44,549 nt of DNA from a bacterium (GTDB lineage Bacteria > Oederibacteriota > CAKKQC01), in contig CAKKQC010000079.1 of NCBI GenBank assembly GCA_919901855.1, positions 1 to 44,549 of the forward strand, written 5' to 3'. Shown here piece after piece: positions 40,383-44,549 of the stretch. Below the pieces are notes generated by a model, which saw only the letters and a list, made by a program, of their open reading frames with translations, was not told where the DNA came from and searched no databases. A program made the translations under genes and the position numbers. Position 1 is the stretch's first letter. Each line of letters starts with the position of its first letter.

Positions 40383-41690
40383 TCAGCGGCGCTCGAGCCG
40401 GAGGAAGACCGGGGATTCGTCGTAGGGAACGAGGACTCGGCCGCCCCGGGGGCGCAGGGCCGGCCCGGCTGCGGCGCGAGGCGATAGGTGCATCTTCTTG
40501 ACGCCCGCCAGGGCATGGCCCTCGAGATCGAGATCGAAGGTCCCTTTCTTTCCGGCGCCCGTCGGCGACCAGATTGCCACGACGGCCTTGGCGGGGTCGT
40601 CGCCGTGGACGAACCGGTAGGCGTAGACCTTGCCCGAATCCTCGCGGATGACCCGGTCGAACCGGTAGTCCCCGAGGGTGGCCAGGAGATGGGCGACCGC
40701 ATGATACGAGGGCTTCGGCTTGAAGTGCCGGGTCAGTCCGGACGATCCGTGGAACTGCGGCTCGTCCTCGTCGTTGAAGAAAAAGATGTAGGCCCGGGCC
40801 ACGCCGAGCCGGGCCAGGACCATGTAGGAGCGGACGAGATACTGGGCCTGCCGGGTGTCGGAGACATCCTCCCACTTCGCGAAGTCGCCGGTGGCCGGCG
40901 GTTTCCTCGTGCCCGCGTCCCAGCCGAACTCGGTGACCCAGACCGGCTTGGCCCGGGCATGGGCGTCGCGCCAGGCCAGCATCTCGCGCACCTCGGCGAG
41001 GTACCGGATGGACGGGTCCTCGGGGTACGACCGGCGCCACGTCGGCCAGCCCGCGGCCAGCGCGTACACGTGCAGGTTGAGCGCGTCGTACCGGTCGCCC
41101 AGCCCCTCGACGCACGAGACGCTCTTGGCATACTCTCCGCTGACCGTCGTGGTTAGGGCGCAGGGCAGGATCGTGATCCGGGGGTCGCCGGCGCGGAGCC
41201 CCGCCGCCATCGCGGCGAAGATCCGGCGGTATAGCGCGTCGTCGTATTTCCCCGGTTCATTGCCGATCTCGGCCGAGGTCACGAGCGGGGTGGCGGACGA
41301 CGGCCCGAACGCGCGGGCGAAGGCCTCGCCGTAGCCCCTAGCGCTCGCCTCAGCGTCCCGCCATTTGGTCGCCCCGATCTGGTCGAACATGAGGCAAGCG
41401 TCGGTTGTGAATCCCTCCTTCCGCCAGGACCCGTAGACCGCGAGCCAGTCGACGCCGTTGCGCGCCATCGGAAACGTCGTGGGGGTGGCGGGATCGTCGC
41501 CGAAGTCCCAGTCGATGGGGTGGTAGTCGCGGACCAGCCGGCACGTGGGGGCGTAGAGGGCGGGCCGGAACTGGACCGTGTGCCCGTTGATCCCCATGAA
41601 CTCGCGGAACAACGGCGCGGGCTCCTGGGCCGCGGCATGCAGGGCGGGCAGCAGGGACATCCATCCAGCGTATATGAGGGCGCGCGTCAC
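40383..41690 (-). CDS. Secreted glycoside hydrolase, clan GH-A-like
   Basis: 435 residues from the GTG at 41690, preferred because a TATGCT box (41702-41697) ends 6 bases before it; the ATG at 41696 would abut the box. Signal peptide to about LPALHAAA. The TIM barrel carries the clan-A pair: acid/base Glu in SAEIGNEPGKYDD (about 144) and nucleophile Glu in VWVTEFGWD (about 253), with a late beta-sandwich domain. LNLHVYALA between them supports the fold. It resembles GH39 or GH5-type proteins without a clear family. Likely acts on plant or microbial polysaccharide in the periplasm or outside. Confidence 0.75.
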   Translation of the reverse strand: MTRALIYAGWMSLLPALHAAAQEPAPLFREFMGINGHTVQFRPALYAPTCRLVRDYHPIDWDFGDDPATPTTFPMARNGVDWLAVYGSWRKEGFTTDACLMFDQIGATKWRDAEASARGYGEAFARAFGPSSATPLVTSAEIGNEPGKYDDALYRRIFAAMAAGLRAGDPRITILPCALTTTVSGEYAKSVSCVEGLGDRYDALNLHVYALAAGWPTWRRSYPEDPSIRYLAEVREMLAWRDAHARAKPVWVTEFGWDAGTRKPPATGDFAKWEDVSDTRQAQYLVRSYMVLARLGVARAYIFFFNDEDEPQFHGSSGLTRHFKPKPSYHAVAHLLATLGDYRFDRVIREDSGKVYAYRFVHGDDPAKAVVAIWSPTGAGKKGTFDLDLEGHALAGVKKMHLSPRAAAGPALRPRGGRVLVPYDESPVFLRLERR

Positions 41691-41696
41691 CTCCAT

Positions 41697-41702
41697 AGCA
41701 TA
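41697..41702 (-). promoter_or_regulatory. -10-like box (TATGCT) for the secreted glycoside hydrolase
   Basis: TATGCT on the minus strand, 6 bases before the GTG at 41690. It overlaps the TAGAAT box (41701-41706) of the divergent tRNA-Leu gene. Confidence 0.4.
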
Positions 41703-41714
41703 GAATGAATTGTC

Positions 41715-41800
41715 GCCGGGATGGCGGAATTGGCAGACGCCGGAGACTTAAAATCTCTTGTCCCGAAAGGGACGTGCTGGTTCAAATCCAGCTCCCGGCA
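41715..41800 (+). tRNA. tRNA-Leu (anticodon UAA)
   Basis: 86 nt. Acceptor stem GCCGGGA pairs with TCCCGGC, with A as discriminator; CCA is not encoded. The anticodon loop CTTAAAA gives TAA; a long variable arm (GTCCC/GGGAC) is typical of tRNA-Leu, and the T-loop is TTCAAAT. A TAGAAT box lies 8 bases upstream. Confidence 0.93.
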
Positions 41801-41830
41801 GGACATTGTGGAACTTGGGAGGATGGGAAC

Positions 41831-42310
41831 ATGACGGAAGCCGAGGCCCGGGAGACCGCGAAGACGCTGATGCTCATGGCGGCGTCCGAGCTGGCGGTCG
41901 GGCGCCTTTACATGGCGTGCGCGAAGGCGGACGACGACCGGCGCGAGGTGTGGGAGCGCATTGCGGGAGCGGAGCGGAACCACGCCAAGTGGATCGAGGC
42001 GATGGCGGGGATGCTGCTCGCCCGGAACGGCGAGGGTTTCCGGATCGGCCGCAAGTTCGAGCCGAAGGCCGTCGAGGCGTTCACCGATGAGGTCCGCAAG
42101 AACGAGGCCGACGTGCAGACGGGCGCGATCAAGGGCCGCGTGATGTACATGATCGCGCGCGGGATCGAGGCCGCCCTGCTCGAGGACCGGTTCTTCGAGT
42201 TCGTGGCGACGGAGGACGAGGAATACAAGAAGCTCGTGACCCGGATCGTGACCGAGACACGGCAGCACCAGACGTTGATGCAGGCCTGGGTCAAGGCGGC
42301 GGGAGCGTGA
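41831..42310 (+). CDS. Ferritin-like/rubrerythrin-like four-helix protein
   Basis: 159 residues, all helical. The first metal-type pair is Glu in AASELAVGRLYMACA and GAERNHAKW (ExxH). A second pair may be Glu in ARGIEAALLED and VTETRQHQTLM, where Glu and His are one residue further apart than in rubrerythrin. No rubredoxin domain. It may store iron or reduce peroxide, but with imperfect spacing it could have lost a metal site. GGGAGG precedes the ATG. The start is 30 bases after the tRNA-Leu end. Confidence 0.6.
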   Translation: MTEAEARETAKTLMLMAASELAVGRLYMACAKADDDRREVWERIAGAERNHAKWIEAMAGMLLARNGEGFRIGRKFEPKAVEAFTDEVRKNEADVQTGAIKGRVMYMIARGIEAALLEDRFFEFVATEDEEYKKLVTRIVTETRQHQTLMQAWVKAAGA

Positions 42311-42360
42311 GTGCGCTGATATACTGAAGGCCTGAGGGAGGAATCCAAGGAGGGATCGCG

Positions 42361-42693
42361 ATGAAACGATTTGTCTTGATCGTATGCGCGGGGTGGACGG
42401 CGGCGGTGCTGTCGGGATGCGCGACGGTGACGGTGGAGGCGCCCGCGGGCTCCCCGGTCGCCCTGGCCTCGACGGGAAAGACCCTGACGCGGATGGAGAG
42501 CTTCAAGAAGTGGTACTTCCTCTGGGGCATGCTCCCCGTGAGCGAGACCTCGACGGCGCAGGACATCAAGGAGTGCGGGTACAAGAACGTCCGGGTCGTG
42601 ACCAAGATGGGGGTCGACGACTTCCTCATGAGCCTGCTGGGGATCGTGCCTGTCATTCCCTGCTCCAGGACCGTCGAAATCTGGGGGGAGTAG
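42361..42693 (+). CDS. Small Bor-like lipoprotein
   Basis: 110 residues. Clear lipoprotein signal with lipobox AVLSGC. The rest, FKKWYFLWGMLPVSETSTAQD followed by a DIKECGYKNVRVVTKMGVDD segment, MSLLGIVPVIPCSRTVEI, has the layout of Bor/Iss-like outer-membrane lipoproteins (tryptophan-rich strand, then a conserved Cys and a final beta strand). AAGGAGG lies before the ATG and a TATACT box is at 42320-42325. The family role is serum resistance in enteric phages and plasmids; here it is unknown. Confidence 0.6.
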   Translation: MKRFVLIVCAGWTAAVLSGCATVTVEAPAGSPVALASTGKTLTRMESFKKWYFLWGMLPVSETSTAQDIKECGYKNVRVVTKMGVDDFLMSLLGIVPVIPCSRTVEIWGE

Positions 42694-42706
42694 GCCCGGG
42701 CGACCG

Positions 42707-42774
42707 AAGGGAGCGGACCTGCGAGCGACGCTTCGGAGCCCTGAGCGAGGCTTTGCGAGTCGAAGGGTCGAAGG
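42707..42774. repeat. Mosaic intergenic repeat with CCCTGAGCGAG and GTCGAAGGG blocks
   Basis: The stretch contains CCCTGAGCGAG, CGAGTCGAAGGG and a second TCGAAGGG, plus an inverted pair CCGAAG/CTTCGG. Blocks of this type are common between genes in many environmental genomes. Only one copy is seen here. It may act as a transcript end for the lipoprotein gene. Confidence 0.4.
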
Positions 42775-42775
42775 G

Positions 42776-42805
42776 TTGCGTGTGCCGTGAGCCGCGGGCT
42801 ATCAT
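42776..42805 (+). promoter_or_regulatory. Promoter of the initiator tRNA gene
   Basis: TTGCGT at 42776 and TATCAT at 42800-42805 with an 18-bp spacer. The mature tRNA begins 5 bases after the box, so transcription starts at or near its 5' end. Confidence 0.5.
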
Positions 42806-42810
42806 GATTG

Positions 42811-42886
<76 letters not shown>

Positions 42887-42921
42887 GCTTGATGCGTTGG
42901 GCATAACCGGAAGGTGTGCAG

Positions 42922-42960
42922 CCCCACGCGGGCCTAAGAAACCTGCGTGGGGTTTTCCTT
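42922..42960 (+). terminator. Rho-independent terminator after the initiator tRNA
   Basis: An 11-bp stem (first arm CCCCACGCGGG, including one G-T pair) with a 9-base loop, followed by TTTTCCTTTGT. It follows the tRNA by about 36 bases. Confidence 0.8.
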
Positions 42961-43084
42961 TGTCGTCGACTCGACCAAGATGGGCTCTAACCTCTTCGAC
43001 GCTCGTGGCGACCAGAATCGACCTCGCGTGACCTCTTGGCCACCCTCCGGGGAAGATGTTGGCAGAAAAATGGGCATACGCCAA

Positions 43085-43112
43085 TTGACCGTTCGGCGGC
43101 TGCGGCTATCAT
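43085..43112 (+). promoter_or_regulatory. Promoter of the accessory two-gene unit
   Basis: TTGACC at 43085-43090 and TATCAT at 43107-43112 with a 16-bp spacer. The ATG at 43120 follows the box by 7 bases, while the upstream ATG at 43111 overlaps the box and would not be transcribed from this promoter. Confidence 0.6.
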
Positions 43113-43119
43113 GAACGCG

Positions 43120-44331
43120 ATGTCCGAATCCGAAGCTACGACGCTGTTCGATGTCTTTGAGCGCACGAACATGCACAAGTCCAAGCATGCCGAAACCGGG
43201 TACTCGTTCTACAACAATTCAGCATGGCCGGCAGTCGTCAAGATTCGAGCGCTACTCGAAGAGTGGTTCCTCGCCTATCCCCAAGAACCCCGTACGGCAT
43301 TCCTGAACCGCTTTCGCGATGCGAACCAGCACCCCTCAGCATTCTTCGAACTGTTCCTCCATGAACTCTTCCTCAGAATTGCAGGTTCTGTAAGAGTGGA
43401 AGCTCCTTGCTCGTGGACGACTCACAAGCCTGACTTCCTCGCGCCAATCGAAGGATCATCTGGCGTCATCATTGAAGCAGTTGCAACGACTGGTCTGAAT
43501 CATGAAGAGAATACTGGTGAACGCTATTTCGCACGCGTCTACGATGCCCTCGAGTCCGTTCCCTCTCCGGACTTCTTGCTTACGCTCCGGCCTAAGGGAC
43601 AGCTCGCGACCCAACCACCGATCGACGAATTCGTTTACTCCGTGCAGACCTGGCTTGGCACCCTGGACTATGATGAGTGTCAGTATCTATGCGAGTCCAA
43701 GAACTCGCACAAATTGCCTGTCAGGGTTCTTCGCCACGGAGAGTGGAACATGGAGATATCTGTCTGGCCGAAGATCGGCTCTCTTCGGGGTCGCCTAGAC
43801 GGACTGACACTCAGTGGAACCTCATTCGGCTTTCGTCAGGAGAAAGTTCACGAGATCATCCACAAGGCACTTGATCGAAAAGCCAACATGTACAAAGACG
43901 AGATTTCTCCCCTTGTGTTGGCAATCAACCTCGGTCGAGCCTTCATTGATGAGGAGAGCGTTCTGGCGGCGCTCTTTGGTGATGTGGCTAGTGAGATCCG
44001 GCATGATGGTCGCGGGAATAGCATCTCCAATGGCCTTATCGCCAAGGCTCGTCACCGTTCAGTGAGTGGAGTCCTCGTCGCATGGGATTGCTACCCCAAC
44101 TCCGTCGCGCGGACCCGATTGATGCTATATGAGAACCCCTGGGCTTCTCATCCGCTCGCAGACGGCATTCCGGGGCTGGCCCGATGCATCACAACGTTCC
44201 GGGGCTCACAGATCATATGTGAGAAACGAGAAGGCAAGGAAAGCTCGGAGCTCTTCGGACTGCCTCGTGACTGGCCGGGTCCAAGATACGGTGATTCAGA
44301 CAACCCACCGGAAGAGGACGCTCCAGAATGA
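43120..44331 (+). CDS. Uncharacterised accessory protein, possible PD-(D/E)XK-like remnant
   Basis: 403 residues from the ATG at 43120; the ATG at 43111 is possible but overlaps the -10 box. Composition is clearly lower in G+C than the rest of the window and codon use differs, which suggests acquisition. I do not recognise a family. Near 104-120, THKPDFLAP followed by GVIIEAVATTG has the Pro-Asp...Glu spacing of restriction-endonuclease folds, but the catalytic Lys would be missing. HELFLRIAG before it fits the helix that precedes such cores. No transmembrane segments. The stop overlaps the next start (ATGA), so the two genes are coupled. A defence function is only a guess from context. Confidence 0.55.
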   Translation: MSESEATTLFDVFERTNMHKSKHAETGYSFYNNSAWPAVVKIRALLEEWFLAYPQEPRTAFLNRFRDANQHPSAFFELFLHELFLRIAGSVRVEAPCSWTTHKPDFLAPIEGSSGVIIEAVATTGLNHEENTGERYFARVYDALESVPSPDFLLTLRPKGQLATQPPIDEFVYSVQTWLGTLDYDECQYLCESKNSHKLPVRVLRHGEWNMEISVWPKIGSLRGRLDGLTLSGTSFGFRQEKVHEIIHKALDRKANMYKDEISPLVLAINLGRAFIDEESVLAALFGDVASEIRHDGRGNSISNGLIAKARHRSVSGVLVAWDCYPNSVARTRLMLYENPWASHPLADGIPGLARCITTFRGSQIICEKREGKESSELFGLPRDWPGPRYGDSDNPPEEDAPE

Positions 44332-44528
44332 CCTCCACTACCTCGACATTGTTGTTCAAGGACATCCTTGCATGTTTGTCTGCGCTGGACAGGTGGTGCA
44401 ATGCAATTGGAATTGAGGACCGTTCTCGTCTTCAGCGCCTTGAGGTGAGCGTTAAGCGTGTGCGGTTTCTCGCCGAGTTCTATAAGGATCCCCTCCTAGC
44501 CCAAGTTCCGCAGTTGGCGCCCATCTGA
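44328..44528 (+). CDS. Small helical partner protein of the accessory unit
   Basis: 66 residues, starting in the ATGA overlap with the upstream gene. Mostly helical and amphipathic (FKDILACLSALDRWCNAIG; RLQRLEVSVKRVRFLAEFY). No family recognised. Its size, coupling and low-G+C setting fit a small partner or regulator of the larger protein. The unit may continue beyond the window. Confidence 0.5.
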   Translation: MTSTTSTLLFKDILACLSALDRWCNAIGIEDRSRLQRLEVSVKRVRFLAEFYKDPLLAQVPQLAPI

Positions 44529-44549
44529 GGGGAGTTTCGATCCAGAACG

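Noticed and set aside
41715-41800. tRNA-Leu as an island attachment site
   Set aside because: Flanking genes have normal composition and no duplicate of the tRNA end is present nearby.

Overview
The window is G+C-rich, tightly packed bacterial DNA. Secretin, PorV-like outer-membrane, lipoprotein and LpoB/CsgG-like sequences point to a Gram-negative (two-membrane) organism. Many proteins look like those of uncultured lineages (Planctomycetota, Elusimicrobiota, Omnitrophota or similar): a DUF6785-type membrane protein, a PorV-like barrel joined to a CsgG-like domain, DUF11 surface proteins and a CpaE-CpaF fusion. No gene here fixes the phylum, so that placement is a guess. Genes very often overlap by 4 bases (ATGA or GTGA). 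Many genes that begin a transcription unit have a TAnnnT-type box 6-8 bases before the start codon and no ribosome binding site, which suggests frequent leaderless transcripts.

Layout. 1-2382: tail of a Tad/Flp pilus locus (secretin C-terminus, then a fused CpaE-CpaF ATPase). 2379-3612: a toxin-antitoxin-like pair, an HTH/DUF6922-like protein and an AbiEii-type nucleotidyltransferase, with a palindromic operator at its promoter. 3740-19332: a 15.6 kb, twelve-gene operon that is the most unusual part of the window. It holds a 1259-residue secreted protein, nine tandem paralogous small secreted proteins (174-198 aa) each with one DUF11-like domain, an 1804-residue repeat protein with a FlgD/T9SS-like C-terminal domain, and a PorV-like barrel fused to a CsgG-like domain. 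A cell-surface assembly with its own outer-membrane partner is the natural reading, but no function is shown.

19364-22880: a beta-helix protein, a cyclic-nucleotide-binding protein, an SDR oxidoreductase and a DUF47/PhoU-like protein. 23050-27896: an operon of a Gfo/Idh/MocA oxidoreductase, a sugar phosphate isomerase/epimerase and an M16 peptidase. 27904-30933 (minus): beta-mannosidase-like GH2 and a PfkB/RfaE-like kinase, preceded by a possible 22-codon leader ORF. 30982-34369: DedA protein, HMA metallochaperone, MBL hydrolase, a Pro/Ala-rich membrane protein and an alpha/beta hydrolase. 34374-36778 (minus): DUF6785-like membrane protein with an overlapping DUF3574 lipoprotein. 36860-39161: MsrB, glutathione peroxidase and a response regulator with an HD-GYP domain. 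39185-41690 (minus): HI0933-type flavoprotein and a secreted clan-A glycoside hydrolase. 41715-42960: tRNA-Leu(UAA), ferritin-like protein, Bor-like lipoprotein, initiator tRNA-Met and a terminator. 43085-44528: an accessory two-gene unit of visibly lower G+C just beyond the initiator tRNA.

Two 26-bp palindromes with matching architecture, differing by compensatory changes, lie inside two unrelated genes (1123-1148 and 33145-33170). They are read in the same frame and encode nearly the same peptide, so they look like an in-frame mobile or repetitive palindromic element.
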